Below, in pieces: positions 53,475-63,114 of a DNA stretch of 64,000 nt. The position numbers were made by a program, and so were the translations under genes. Every line of letters begins with the position of its first letter. Position 1 is the stretch's first letter. The notes under the pieces are model-generated. The model searched no databases. It was not told the origin of the DNA and worked only from the letters and a program-made list of their open reading frames with translations. Origin of the DNA: JAXGPP01 sp040766885 (lineage in GTDB: Bacteria > Planctomycetota > Planctomycetia > Pirellulales > Thermoguttaceae); assembly GCA_040766885.1 (NCBI GenBank), contig JAXGPP010000001.1:248001-312000 (forward strand), in the 5' to 3' direction.

Positions 53475-54995
53475 CTATGTGCCCGTGGCCGCCAGCATGA
53501 GTTGATGTTCGTCCCACTCCCCTGCCGGCCGGGCCTCGGTCAGTCGCCCGCGACACATGACCGCGATCCGGTCGCAGATTCCCAGCAGCTCAGGCAGCGA
53601 ACTGCTCACCATCAGCACTGCCTTTGGCCGGCGCCCCGCTGCCGGATCGCCCACGGCGAGTTCGTCGATAAGCTGGTAAATCTGCGCCTTTGAGCCGACG
53701 TCGATTCCCCGCGTCGGCTCGTCGAGCAGGAGCACGTCCACATCGGCGTGCAGCAACCGGGCGATCGCCACCTTCTGCTGGTTGCCGCCCGACAATGCCC
53801 TGACCGCTTGACGTGGCGAGCGGCAGCGGATGGGGATCTTCTCGATCCACCCGCGGCACGCCGCGTCCTGCCTGCCGGGCATTACCATCTGACCCGGACC
53901 GAGACCTTCCAGTCGCGACAGAGTGACATTGTCGGCGATCGACAGCCCGAGCGCAAGCCCCTCCCGCTTGCGGTCTTCGCTGACCATGCCCACCGCCTGT
54001 CGCCATCGCATCGCCGGGGAGGCGCCGCCCGAGTAGCTCCCCACTTTGATCTGTCCCGATCGGACCGGGTCAAGTCCGAACACCGTGCGCATCAATTCCG
54101 TCCGCCCGGCACCCACCAGGCCGGCAATTCCGACCACTTCGCCGCGCCGCAGTTCGAGCGATGCCGCAACCGGTTTGGTCTTGCCGGCCAGATTGTGGAT
54201 TCCGAGCACGACCTCGCCAGGTGCGCGCGGCGACCGCGGATAGAGATCTTTGACCTCGCGGCCGACCATCATCGCGACGATCCCGTCGATGGTGGCCTCG
54301 GCAGTGACCCCGCCGCCCACCGTCTGACCGTCGCGGAGCACCGAATACCGGTCGCTCACGCGTTGCACCTCCTCCAGGAAATGCGAGATGTAGACGATCG
54401 AGTGCCCCGACACTCTCAGCCGGCGGATGAGTGCGAACAACTTTTCGATGTCCTGCTGTGTGAGGCTGCTCGTCGGTTCGTCGAGCACCAGCACGCGGCA
54501 CTCCATGGCGACCGCCCGGGCGATCTCAACAAGCTGCTGTTTTGCCAGCGATAACCGCCGCACCTCGACAGCGGGTGATACATCGCCGATGCCCAACTCC
54601 TGCATCGCGGTTGCCGCGCGGCGGCGCATTTCCCCCCAATCGATGAGCGGTCCCCGCGTCGGTTCGATACCCAGCAGGATGTTCTCCATCACCGACAGGT
54701 GAGGCGCGAGCGACAACTCCTGGTAGATCATCGCCACGCCGCGGCGGCGGGCGTCGAGCGGATGCCGCGGAAGGTAACGCTCGCCGTCGAGCCACATCTC
54801 GCCTGCATCGGGCACATGCGCCCCGCTGAGCACTTTCATCAGCGTGCTCTTGCCGGCGCCGTTTTCGCCGACCAGTGCATGGACTTCGCCGCGCGCGATG
54901 CTCAGGTCGACGCCGCGCAGCGCGTACGTCGCTCCGAAACGCTTGTGGATGCCCCGCATCTGTAGGCGAATCGGGGCGGCGACGTCACCTGCCAT
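53475..54995 (-). CDS. Sugar ABC transporter double ATPase (RbsA/XylG/MglA-like)
   Basis: 506 residues with two nucleotide-binding domains. First: Walker A GENGAGKSTLMKVLSG, signature RRLSLAKQQLVEIARAV, Walker B VLVLDEPTSSL. Second: Walker A-like GLVGAGRTELMRTVFG, signature ALSGGNQQKVAIARLL, Walker B VLLLDEPTRGID; as in the family, its P-loop is degenerate (GRT instead of GKS). This layout is diagnostic for the carbohydrate-uptake CUT2 class, in which one protein supplies both ATPase sites. It lies between the binding protein and the permease genes and energises uptake of a monosaccharide. Confidence 0.95.
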   Translation of the reverse strand: MAGDVAAPIRLQMRGIHKRFGATYALRGVDLSIARGEVHALVGENGAGKSTLMKVLSGAHVPDAGEMWLDGERYLPRHPLDARRRGVAMIYQELSLAPHLSVMENILLGIEPTRGPLIDWGEMRRRAATAMQELGIGDVSPAVEVRRLSLAKQQLVEIARAVAMECRVLVLDEPTSSLTQQDIEKLFALIRRLRVSGHSIVYISHFLEEVQRVSDRYSVLRDGQTVGGGVTAEATIDGIVAMMVGREVKDLYPRSPRAPGEVVLGIHNLAGKTKPVAASLELRRGEVVGIAGLVGAGRTELMRTVFGLDPVRSGQIKVGSYSGGASPAMRWRQAVGMVSEDRKREGLALGLSIADNVTLSRLEGLGPGQMVMPGRQDAACRGWIEKIPIRCRSPRQAVRALSGGNQQKVAIARLLHADVDVLLLDEPTRGIDVGSKAQIYQLIDELAVGDPAAGRRPKAVLMVSSSLPELLGICDRIAVMCRGRLTEARPAGEWDEHQLMLAATGT

Positions 54996-55033
54996 GCGGA
55001 TCGATCCCCCTGGAACGCAAGAACCAACCGTTG

Positions 55034-56059
55034 CTACGGAGCCGATGGCTCCGCGGGCGACTTGTCGAGCCCAACCAGCCGTCGAATATCGGCATCGCTC
55101 TCCAGACGCTCGGCATCGATCAGTTCGACTCCGGTGTCGATAAACGGCTCAACCGGCTCTCCGCGAAGATGTTTCACCAGCGTCTCGACAGCAAGGTAAC
55201 CCATCTTCCGCGGATTCTGCACCACCAGCGCGTGGATCTTGCCCGCCTTCAGGCCGTCGATCAGCCCGGGTGTAAAATCGAACCCGATGAACCGCGTCTT
55301 CAGCTCGATGCCCTGCTTCTGCAAGTCCTCCAGTGCGCCAAGCACGCCCAGGCTGGCGCGATCGTTGCAGGCGAAGATGCCATCCAGTTCCAGCTTGCCG
55401 TCCTTGATGTATCTCTCCAGCGTGTTCGACGCCGTTTTCTTGCAGTCGGCCACAGTGGCGCCCACGGCGAACGGGTCGGCAACGATCTCCAGACCTCCCG
55501 ACTTCGCCGTATCGATGAAGCCCTTGGCGCGGGCCTCAGTGCTGCCGGTTCCCTGGATGAACCGCATCACCATCACCCGGCCCTTGCCTCCCAGCAGCTC
55601 GATCATGTGCTTGGCGCCCAGAGTTCCGCCCCCCGTGTTATTTGTGGCGACAAAGCTGGTGTGGGCAGCGCCATCGACCTCGGAATCGAAGACCACGACG
55701 GGTATCCCCGCATTGACCGCCCCCTCGACCGAACGCCGGCTGGCGACCTGATTGAGCGGCGCCAGCGCGATGCCGTCGACATCGAGATTTACCATGTTCT
55801 CGATGATCTTGTTCTGCTCGGCGACCTCGGTCTCGGTGAGCGTCCCTTCCCATTTCATCTCCACTTCGAGCTTGGCGGCGGCCTCGCGGGCGCCGTCCTC
55901 GACGTTCTCCCAGAAATCGGCGCCCAGGCTCTTCGGGATCACCGCGATTACCAGGCGGTCATTTCCGCTCCCCCCCGCCGAGGATCTGGTCTGCGACCGC
56001 TCTGTGCAACCCATCGCTGCACACAATGCCAATATCAACCCTAGGAACATGTAACGCAT
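55034..56059 (-). CDS. Sugar-binding lipoprotein of the ABC importer
   Basis: 341 residues, AAGGA ribosome site. N-terminal signal ending in a lipobox-like AAMGC (Cys18), then the periplasmic-binding-protein type I fold: RLVIAVIPKSLGADFWENVE, VDGIALAPLNQVASRRSVEG, AGIPVVVFDSEVD, LDGIFACNDRASLGVLGALE, RFIGFDFTPGLIDGLKAGKI, VVQNPRKMGYLAVETL. It captures the sugar for the CUT2 permease and ATPase that follow. It comes right after the glycoside hydrolase gene (94 bases), suggesting uptake of the product of that enzyme. The sugar cannot be read from sequence. Confidence 0.94.
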   Translation of the reverse strand: MRYMFLGLILALCAAMGCTERSQTRSSAGGSGNDRLVIAVIPKSLGADFWENVEDGAREAAAKLEVEMKWEGTLTETEVAEQNKIIENMVNLDVDGIALAPLNQVASRRSVEGAVNAGIPVVVFDSEVDGAAHTSFVATNNTGGGTLGAKHMIELLGGKGRVMVMRFIQGTGSTEARAKGFIDTAKSGGLEIVADPFAVGATVADCKKTASNTLERYIKDGKLELDGIFACNDRASLGVLGALEDLQKQGIELKTRFIGFDFTPGLIDGLKAGKIHALVVQNPRKMGYLAVETLVKHLRGEPVEPFIDTGVELIDAERLESDADIRRLVGLDKSPAEPSAP

Positions 56060-56153
56060 GAAGCCGTTCCTTTTCGAACTCGACCAGAGAACGGGTCGAT
56101 CAGACGCCCCGTGCCTGGCCCGCCAGTCGCAAACCAGGGGAAGTTAGTGCCCT

Positions 56154-58505
56154 CTACTCAGCCAACTTCGCCATTCTAGCCCCCGCCCTTCCCGGCCACA
56201 ATCGAGCTATGTTGGGCCCATACGGCTCGCCGACCACGATTTCGCACCATGGGCTTCGCGCGTGATCGACCAGGAAACGAAGTACCCCCGCCTCCAATTC
56301 AGCGGTCAGCGGTTCGCGCCGCTTGCCCGTCTCGTCGAGCGTGTAGACCGTCGCCGCGCCCGGCACCTTCAACTGGATCTCGCACCGTACGGGTTCGGCC
56401 AACACTGGCGTCTGGCCCGGCTCGGGAACCGTTTTCTTCTCGTCGTCGAAGGTCTGCCCGCTGTTCTCGGCTCGTGCGACTGCGGTAACCAGAACTCGCC
56501 GCGATTCACCCAGCGGCCGGCCGTCGAGCGAAGTGGCGAACACGGCCGCGAAGTTGGCGCTCGCCGCCAGCCGTAGTTCGCCCAGTTCCAGCGGCCCGCT
56601 GCAACCCAGGAACCCCACCGCCCCCTGAGTCCGCTGAGTCTCGACGGTGAAGAGACCGGTGCCGTAGTCCAGCAGCAGTTCGCCCGTGTCGCTTGCGTAA
56701 CGCTTCTCATCGGGCCGGAGCTCGGCATAGCCCGGCAGTCCGAACTCGCGAGCGGCGACGGCAAACGACCGCTCATCCCATGCGGTCCAGGCGTTGTCGG
56801 TCAGCCGGTAAAGGTGTTTCGCCTGGGAAAAATCGGCGTTGGCCGCCGCACCGCTGGCCACCACCAAGTCGGCGCCGCCCGGATAGCGTTCGCTGAAGTA
56901 GCTGTTCCGCACCTTCGAGAGGTAGCTCAAGTAGCGGTACGGCGAACGCTCCGCGCGGCCGTGCGACGGACCGGCGGTGAATACCGCTCGTTCGTTATAG
57001 GCTATGTGGACCGTGTTCCGGGCGGCCGCGACGTCGGCTCGGTGGAACATCAGCGCCGCGGCCGGAAACTCGCCCCATCGGACCGGATCCGACTGATTCT
57101 GAAACATCGTCAACTCGCGGCGCCCGGGGCTGTATGAGAAAAACAACAGCCCGTCCCAGTCCTGCAGGCAGGCGTAGGCGGTCACCAGCAGGAGGCCCTC
57201 CGCGCGGTGCTCATTGGGCCAGGGGAAATTGAACTCCGGCACGATCATTGGCTTGCCGGCCACGGCGCTGGAGGCGATCTCGGTGATCGGGTTTGAGGTC
57301 CGTGGCAACTCGGCCTGCACGGCCGGCAGGTTGCGGAAGCGAAACCGCGGCTTGGCGTGCACGTCTGGATGGCACCAGTAGTTGTTGCGCGACATGAAGT
57401 CATTCGCCGTGTCGGCAAAGTTGCTCGCCGGGCAGAACGTCTGGTTGGTGCCTGTGATTGGTACCTTCACGCCAATCTGGTGTAGATGTTCGCGCATTTC
57501 GCCATAGTAACGGCGTTCCAGCTCAAAGAAGAACCGCACCATATCGTCGACCCGGGCCGGATTCCGCTCGGCGAGGGCCCCAGCCGTCTCCGGTCGCTGG
57601 TACAGATGGCTCAGCGGTAGCGCCACGCTCCCGTCCACCGGGTCCTCGTCGGGCTCGAGCACAGCCAGACCGTTTGGCCGCGCCCAGGCCCGCATGAGTC
57701 CCGCGCGGTCGTCGTGGCGCCCCAGCAACCACTCGTTCCAGCGTTGCCGAAGTTCGTCCACGTAAACCGGCAGCGTCAGCGATGTATTGTGGAAGTAGAA
57801 CACCGAGTTCTCGTTGGTGGTCTCTACTACGGCCACCGCCGGATCATCGACGTAGCGCAGTCCGGTGTATGGATTCCGGTGCGTGAGGAACTGCTCGGCC
57901 AGCTCCTTTTGCAACTCGATCATCCGATCGTTGAAGATCGTTGCCCCCTTGATCGAATTCGTCCAGCCGCTCTGGAGCTTGTCGGCGTCGGCTACCCCGT
58001 CCGCGGGCATGAACTGGCGGTAGTCCAGCAGGTCGAAGTACACGTAGATCCCGCGCCGCTTGAGCTGTTCGAAGAAATAGTCGAGCCGGTCCATCGACTC
58101 CGGATTGAGCTGGCGACTGCTCCCCTGGCGGTAGTCGATCAGCGGACCCCAGCGGCCGTCGATGGCATGGATCCTGAGCAGGTTCACGCCATACTTGGCG
58201 AGCCGCGCAGCCGTCGCTTCGGCGGTGGTTTTGTCGGGACAGCCGTCCTTGCCGCCGACATTCGTGCCGAAGAATCGGGCTCGCGTTCCATCCTCGAAAT
58301 AGAAATGTCCATCCTGTCCGACGGTCAGAAAGCCGTGCTTCCCGGCCGGTCCGTCGAGAAAGCCGCTCAGGTCGATCGAGTCCAGGTTGGTGTCGTCCAG
58401 CGGAAAACTGAACGGATACCACTCCGCCCGATCGGCCGATAAGGCCGGAGGCTCCGCGCTGACCGCAATAGTCGCGACGGTCGCCAGAAGCAGTGCTGAG
58501 AACAT
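56154..58505 (-). CDS. Secreted glycoside hydrolase (clan GH-A-like)
   Basis: 783 residues from the ATG at 58505, which gives a standard signal peptide (FSALLLATVATIAVSA) and has AGAGG upstream; the ATG at 58559 adds 18 unconserved residues. The body is a TIM-barrel-type hydrolase: FGTNVGGKDGCPDKTTAEAT, RLAKYGVNLLRIHAIDGRWG, RGIYVYFDLLDYR, likely acid/base in AVVETTNENSV (N-E-N) and likely nucleophile in MIVPEFNFPWPNE. A C-terminal beta-rich part (from about 560) ends the protein. It would act in the periplasm or outside on a polysaccharide. It heads the operon with the CUT2 importer, so it is probably coupled degradation and uptake. The exact GH family is not assigned. Confidence 0.85.
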   Translation of the reverse strand: MFSALLLATVATIAVSAEPPALSADRAEWYPFSFPLDDTNLDSIDLSGFLDGPAGKHGFLTVGQDGHFYFEDGTRARFFGTNVGGKDGCPDKTTAEATAARLAKYGVNLLRIHAIDGRWGPLIDYRQGSSRQLNPESMDRLDYFFEQLKRRGIYVYFDLLDYRQFMPADGVADADKLQSGWTNSIKGATIFNDRMIELQKELAEQFLTHRNPYTGLRYVDDPAVAVVETTNENSVFYFHNTSLTLPVYVDELRQRWNEWLLGRHDDRAGLMRAWARPNGLAVLEPDEDPVDGSVALPLSHLYQRPETAGALAERNPARVDDMVRFFFELERRYYGEMREHLHQIGVKVPITGTNQTFCPASNFADTANDFMSRNNYWCHPDVHAKPRFRFRNLPAVQAELPRTSNPITEIASSAVAGKPMIVPEFNFPWPNEHRAEGLLLVTAYACLQDWDGLLFFSYSPGRRELTMFQNQSDPVRWGEFPAAALMFHRADVAAARNTVHIAYNERAVFTAGPSHGRAERSPYRYLSYLSKVRNSYFSERYPGGADLVVASGAAANADFSQAKHLYRLTDNAWTAWDERSFAVAAREFGLPGYAELRPDEKRYASDTGELLLDYGTGLFTVETQRTQGAVGFLGCSGPLELGELRLAASANFAAVFATSLDGRPLGESRRVLVTAVARAENSGQTFDDEKKTVPEPGQTPVLAEPVRCEIQLKVPGAATVYTLDETGKRREPLTAELEAGVLRFLVDHARSPWCEIVVGEPYGPNIARLWPGRAGARMAKLAE

Positions 58506-58850
58506 GGCGGGGCCTCTGCATGCGTGAACCGAATGGGAGGCAGATGCGAGTGCTGGCATAACGTGCCAATGTGTCGAACGTTCCTCCGGCAGTCAAGCGT
58601 GCCGGTCCTTAACGGCTGTACACTCGCCGCAGTCCGCTGGCAGTTCTAGACTTGGAGCTTGCGGCCCTCCCCCTCCGGGTCCCGCGTACCCCTCGCACAA
58701 TCGTGCACGCGGCGCCCCGTGGCATGATGAATTGGACGCAGCCGTAGATGCGACGTCCCGTCGCACAGCGAAGCTGCTCAGCGATTGCGCCGCGTCTTCA
58801 GGCGAAGGGCGACGAAGCAGGAGGGCGTGACGAATACCGGAGGAACAACC
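58506..58850. promoter_or_regulatory. Divergent region between glycoside hydrolase and DUF2760 genes
   Basis: About 345 bases that must contain the promoters for both units. The DUF2760 ribosome site (GGAGG, 58839-58843) is clear; nothing else specific is seen, and the frames running through it are unconserved. Confidence 0.35.
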
Positions 58851-59396
58851 ATGTGGCGCATCTGGACGGCCATCCGCGCGTTTTTCATCACGCTCTTCAA
58901 CGGTGAGATCGCTCAACGGGTCGAACTGGCCCTGATCGGCGTCGAACCTGCCGTTGCGCAGGCTGCCATCGAGGCCGCGCCGCGCCCCAAGGAGCCTGCC
59001 CGGCCAAAGCCGCCCGTCCGGAGCGAGGCAGTTACACTTTTGGCGACGCTGCAGCGCGAAGCGCGGTTTGTCGACTTCGTCAAGGAAGACCTGGCCGCCT
59101 ATACCGACGCCCAGATTGGCGCCGCGGCACGCGACGTGCATCGCGACTGTGGCGCCGTGCTCGAACGCCTTTTCGCCTTGCGACCCGTGCTCCAGCAGGA
59201 AGAAGGCTCGGAAGTCGAGGTCGTCGCCGGGTTCGATGCCGGATGCTACCGCCTCACGGGTAACGTCCAGGGCGAACCGCCGTTTCGCGGACGGCTCCAG
59301 CATCACGGTTGGCAGGCCACTGCCTGCGAGGTGCCTGCCTGGTCCGGCACGGCCGATGCCGCACGAATCGTCGCACCGGTGGAAGTGGAACTGTAG
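58851..59396 (+). CDS. DUF2760 protein, Hsp70-partner context
   Basis: 181 residues from the ATG at 58851 with GGAGG seven bases upstream (an earlier in-frame start at 58785 is less likely). Short amphipathic N-terminus (WRIWTAIRAFFITLFNGEIA), a Pro/Lys linker, then the DUF2760 domain: EAVTLLATLQREARFVDFVK, AYTDAQIGAAARDVHRDCGA, RLTGNVQGEPPFRGRLQHHG, ending ARIVAPVEVEL. In many bacteria this domain is encoded beside a DnaK-like Hsp70 with a divergent C-terminus, as here (212 bases downstream). It is thought to be part of that chaperone module; no activity is known. Confidence 0.88.
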   Translation: MWRIWTAIRAFFITLFNGEIAQRVELALIGVEPAVAQAAIEAAPRPKEPARPKPPVRSEAVTLLATLQREARFVDFVKEDLAAYTDAQIGAAARDVHRDCGAVLERLFALRPVLQQEEGSEVEVVAGFDAGCYRLTGNVQGEPPFRGRLQHHGWQATACEVPAWSGTADAARIVAPVEVEL

Positions 59397-59528
59397 ATGT
59401 AGATTGGGCTTTATTGATGTTCAGGTTGATAACGCAACTCTTTAGCCCTTTTCTCCCTGAAGCCGAGTTCCCGTTGGTCGCCCTCGTTGCCCTATCGATC
59501 TGAAGTTCAATAGCCCGACATTGCGCAG

Positions 59529-59582
59529 CAGGCTGGGCTTCAGCCCGACAGCAAGACTCGACGGACTGAAGTCCATCCTACG
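59529..59582. repeat. REP-like pair of imperfect palindromes
   Basis: TGGGCTTCAGCCCGACA and TCGACGGACTGAAGTCCATC are two imperfect palindromes of similar core (GGGCTTCAGCCC, GGACTGAAGTCC), separated by a short spacer and inverted relative to each other. Such elements are scattered between genes of many planctomycetes. Only this copy is obvious in the window. Confidence 0.5.
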
Positions 59583-59608
59583 TGCCCCACCAACCAACCT
59601 GCAAAGAA

Positions 59609-61386
59609 ATGCCTGCTCAATACGTCGTCGGTATCGATTTGGGAACGACCAACAGCGTATTGGCCTACGCCCCACTGGCGGCCGATTCGCCCAAGGTCGA
59701 ACTGCTGCCTATTCCGCAACTCGTCGCCGCCGGAACGGTCGAGAGCCGCACCGTGCTGCCGTCGTTTCTCTATCTCGCCAGCCCGCATGAGGCGGGCGGC
59801 GGCGCGTATGACGTTCCCTGGGAACAGGGGCGCGATTTCGCCGTCGGCGAACTGGCCCGCCGCCAGGCCGCCGAGGTTCCCGATCGCACTGTCGGAGCCG
59901 CCAAGTCGTGGTTGGCCCACAGCCGCGTCGACCGGCATCAGCCGATCCTTCCCTGGGAGGCACCGCCGGAGGTCAACAAGGTTTCGCCGGTGACGGCCTC
60001 CGAACGCTACTTAGCGCATCTGGCGGCCGCCTGGCAGGCGGCGTTTCCTGAGGCCCCCCTGGCCGAGCAGCGCGTAGTGCTCACCGTGCCGGCATCGTTC
60101 GACGCCAGCGCCCGCGAACTGACCCGTGAGGCCGCCCTGGCCGCCGGGTTGCCCCAGGACATGGTCCTGCTCGAAGAACCGCAGGCGGCCGTCTACTCGT
60201 GGCTGGCGGCAAATGCCGAGCGCTGGCGGCGGATGCTCAAGGTCTCCGACCGGCTCCTCGTCTGTGACGTGGGGGGTGGAACGACCGATCTGACGCTCGT
60301 CGGCGTCGGCGAGGAGCATGGCGAACTGATTCTCGAGCGGATCGCCGTCGGCAACCATCTGCTCGTCGGTGGCGATAACATGGACCTCGCTCTAGCCCAT
60401 CAAGTAGCCGAGTTGTTCGCTGCCAAGGGAGTGAAACTCGATCCCTGGCAGTCGGTGGCCCTCTGGCACTCCTGCCGGACCGCCAAGGAGACGCTCCTGG
60501 CTCCCGGCGGGCCGGAGCGGCACCCGATCTCGATCCTCGGACGCGGCAGCCGCCTGATCGGCGGCACCATCTCCGTGGAGGTGGACCGCAATCTGGTCAG
60601 CGAAACGCTTGTCGACGGTTTCTTCCCCGCACTTCGATCGACGATCGGCCCGCCCGGCGGCGTGCCTCGGGCTTCCGCGAGATCGGCCTGCCGTTTGAAG
60701 CCGATACGGCGGTCACCCGGCATGTGGCGGCATTTTTGCAGGCCCACGGCAGCGGCGGTCCTGTCCAGCCGACCTACCTGCTGTTCAACGGCGGCGTGTT
60801 CAAGGCCGACGCGCTGCGTGCCCGGTTGCTGGAGGTGCTTGGCGCATGGTTTCCAGCCAGTCCGCCGGCTCCCCTGGCAGGGGAGCTCGATCTGGACCAC
60901 GCCGTGGCCCGCGGCGCAGCCTATTACGGTTGGGCGAAGGAGCGGGGCGGGGTGCGAATTCGGGGCGGAACCGCCCGGTCCTATTACGTCGGCGTCGAAA
61001 CGGCGGGCCCCGCGATACCCGGGGCGCCGCGGCCACTGTCGGCACTTTGCGTTGTCCCCTTTGGGATGGAAGAGGGAACCGAGACCGACGTCCCGTCTTC
61101 CGAGATCGGCCTGGTGGTGGGAGAGCCGGCCCAGTTTCGCTTTTTTAGCTCTTCGGTCCGCAAGCAGGACCGCCCGGGTGATTTGCTCGCCCGGTGGAAT
61201 CCCGAGGAGATCGAGGAAACCGACTCGCTGGAAGCCGAACTCCCCCCCGACGACAAGATCGCCGAGGAGTACGTCCCGGTTCGCTTCCACCCCAAGCTTA
61301 CCGAACTGGGCATGCTGGAACTCTGGTGCTACAGCACCCACAGCGACGCCCGCTGGAAGCTCGAATTCAGCGTCCGCGAGGAGTGA
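59609..61386 (+). pseudogene. Hsp70/DnaK-like chaperone gene interrupted by a one-base frameshift
   Basis: From the ATG at 59609 the protein is a clear Hsp70 ATPase: VVGIDLGTTNSVLAYAP, VVLTVPASFDASARELTREA, VLLEEPQAAVYSWLA, LVCDVGGGTTDLTLV, IAVGNHLLVGGDNMDLALAH. After LVDGFFP (about 60611-60628) this frame turns to nonsense, while the -1 frame continues the protein: SGFREIGLPFEADTAVTRHV, VQPTYLLFNGGVFKADALRA, ending RWKLEFSVREE at 61386. Adding one C to the CCCC run at 60625-60628 restores FFPR and the full reading frame, about 592 residues. Either a true inactivating mutation or a base missed in sequencing. The C-terminal half is the divergent type that accompanies DUF2760, not a DnaK substrate-binding domain. 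The nominal frame to 61411 is an artefact. Confidence 0.85.
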
Positions 61387-61733
61387 GCCGAGCGGCAGGC
61401 CACGTCTATAGGGTGGGTTGAGGTACCGTGGACGGCACGTGCAGCGAGCTCATCAAGTTTCTTTCTCGATCCCTTGAAAAAACGGTTCGATGACTGCTTG
61501 CATCTACCCCGTGCCTCGTGATAATATCACGGCGGAGCGTTCGGGGGGGACGACGGACGCACGTCGGCACTGCTTCAAATTAGCCTCGGCAGGCGGCTGC
61601 GCTCTTTATTCCCATCGCTCTTCGGCCAGTCTCACGAGAACGCGAATAAACGCAGATCACTTCGGGCGAAAAGCTCGCTCGGTGTTTTCGTCTGTTCTGT
61701 CTTTTCTTTTCCGTTTAGTCAGGAGGCATGGTC
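61387..61733 (+). promoter_or_regulatory. Upstream region of the DUF1559 gene with a 15-base palindrome
   Basis: No gene is seen in these 347 bases. CGTGATAATATCACG (61517-61531) is a perfect palindrome around a central A and lies about 200 bases before the next start: a candidate operator. A T/C-rich stretch (61685-61712) precedes the AGGAGG at 61721-61726, which is seven bases from the ATG at 61734 and so decides between it and the ATG at 61728. Confidence 0.45.
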
Positions 61734-62801
61734 ATGCGAGTGCGGTATCGAGGTGGTTTCACCCTTGTGGAACTGCTGGTGGTGATCGCCATTATTGGCA
61801 TCTTGATCGCTTTGCTCTTGCCAGCAGTTCAGGCCGCCCGCGAGGCGGCCCGTCGTTCGCAGTGCATCAACAACATGAAGCAGATCGGGTTGGCGCTGCA
61901 CAATTACGAGAGTTCCACGAAGACCTTCCCGCCGGCGGTCATGTGGGGCAATGGCGTTGGAATCCCGCAAAGGCCGTGGCACCACACATGGATTTCGATG
62001 ATTCTGCCGTACATGGAACAGCAGGCCTTGTACGATTCGATCGACTGGCGCCGGCCGGCCTGGGACATTTTTGACCAGGATGCCGATGGCAACACGAACG
62101 AGGCCGTGCCTTATGCGCAGAAGCAGGTCTCAGTGCTGCTTTGCCCGTCGGACAACGGCTTCCTTTCCGGCGAGGAACTCATCTCGAAGACCGGCAAGGG
62201 CCAGGATTACCTCGTAGGTCTGTCGGCCTACGCTGGCACTGTCGGCTATCACTGGTGGCCAACGGCCGGCATTGCCGCCACTGATGCCGGTTTCCCGCCG
62301 GAGTGCCGCGGCCGCGAACTAAGCGGCGTGTTCTCCGACGAGCACATCACTCGGATCGCGCATATCACCGATGGCACCTCAAACACCATCATGGTGACCG
62401 AGGCCAATACCGCCGGCTACAAGCCGGCAGTTGGAGCAGATCCCTGGCATGCCTGCGGCGTCGGCGTGCCGCGTAATGCCACGACTGAAGCGGTTTTCCG
62501 CCCGGCGTTTGTCGGCGCTGGCACGACAGGACAGTGCTGTGAGGCGGGCAAGTATTTGAGACCGGACGCCACCGGGCCGAGCAGCGGTTGGTGGAAGGCG
62601 GGCCCGCACTTCTACCAACCTACATACCTGTGCGCTTGGGGACCCAATTCTGAGTGGCCTGCTCCCGGCAGTCTCCACCCAGGCACCGTCAATTCACTAT
62701 TTTCCGATGGTTCGGTGCATGCGATAACTGAAACGATCGACTGGGGCTTGTGGACGCTCTTGAACGCGAAGGGCAGCCGGGCGCCAAAGCAGATTCCGTA
62801 G
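61734..62801 (+). CDS. DUF1559 pseudo-pilin (type II secretion/pilin-like)
   Basis: 355 residues. A class III-type prepilin leader: basic head, then GGFTLVELLVVIAIIGILIA with the cleavage Gly and the Glu at +5, then the hydrophobic helix. DUF1559 body: LLPAVQAAREAARRSQCINN, MKQIGLALHNYESSTKTFPP, SWLM-free middle, and the C-terminal signature GPNSEWPAPGSLHPGTVNSL followed by FSDGSVHAI. Many paralogues exist in each planctomycete genome; they are membrane-anchored, surface-exposed pseudo-pilins of unknown function. It is followed by a small lipoprotein gene, the usual pairing. Confidence 0.95.
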   Translation: MRVRYRGGFTLVELLVVIAIIGILIALLLPAVQAAREAARRSQCINNMKQIGLALHNYESSTKTFPPAVMWGNGVGIPQRPWHHTWISMILPYMEQQALYDSIDWRRPAWDIFDQDADGNTNEAVPYAQKQVSVLLCPSDNGFLSGEELISKTGKGQDYLVGLSAYAGTVGYHWWPTAGIAATDAGFPPECRGRELSGVFSDEHITRIAHITDGTSNTIMVTEANTAGYKPAVGADPWHACGVGVPRNATTEAVFRPAFVGAGTTGQCCEAGKYLRPDATGPSSGWWKAGPHFYQPTYLCAWGPNSEWPAPGSLHPGTVNSLFSDGSVHAITETIDWGLWTLLNAKGSRAPKQIP

Positions 62802-62886
62802 TCCGGCACTGTTCATGATCGGGACATTTCCCGGGAGTTGTTGCTTTTGGATGAAGGCCGTTTCAATCACCTAGGAGTCCAAGGCG

Positions 62887-63081
62887 ATGCGTTATCTCTG
62901 GAGTCTCTCGCTGGCCGTGCTGTTGGCGGTCACGGTCGGTTGTGGCTCGGGTTATAAAGAGCGCGAAGCGCCCCCTGACGGCGCGTCCGATCCGAATGCC
63001 GCGATGCAGCAGATGCAGCAGGCGTCGCCTTCGGGCGGCGCAGCTCCAAGCGGTGGCACCCAGTCAGCCCCGCAGGAATAA
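62887..63081 (+). CDS. Small lipoprotein paired with DUF1559
   Basis: 64 residues, AGGAG upstream of the ATG. Signal RYLWSLSLAVLLAVTVGC with the lipobox VGC at Cys19, then a short Gly/Pro/Gln-rich tail (QQMQQASPSGGAAPSGG). Such tiny lipoproteins typically follow DUF1559 genes in planctomycetes. Function unknown. Confidence 0.85.
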   Translation: MRYLWSLSLAVLLAVTVGCGSGYKEREAPPDGASDPNAAMQQMQQASPSGGAAPSGGTQSAPQE

Positions 63082-63114
63082 CGGCCAACACGCCAATCAC
63101 GATCGCCGACCATT

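Noticed and set aside
60629..61411. Continuation of the Hsp70 frame past LVDGFFPA
   Set aside because: Arg/Pro/Cys-rich nonsense; the true C-terminal half lies in the adjacent frame to 61386.
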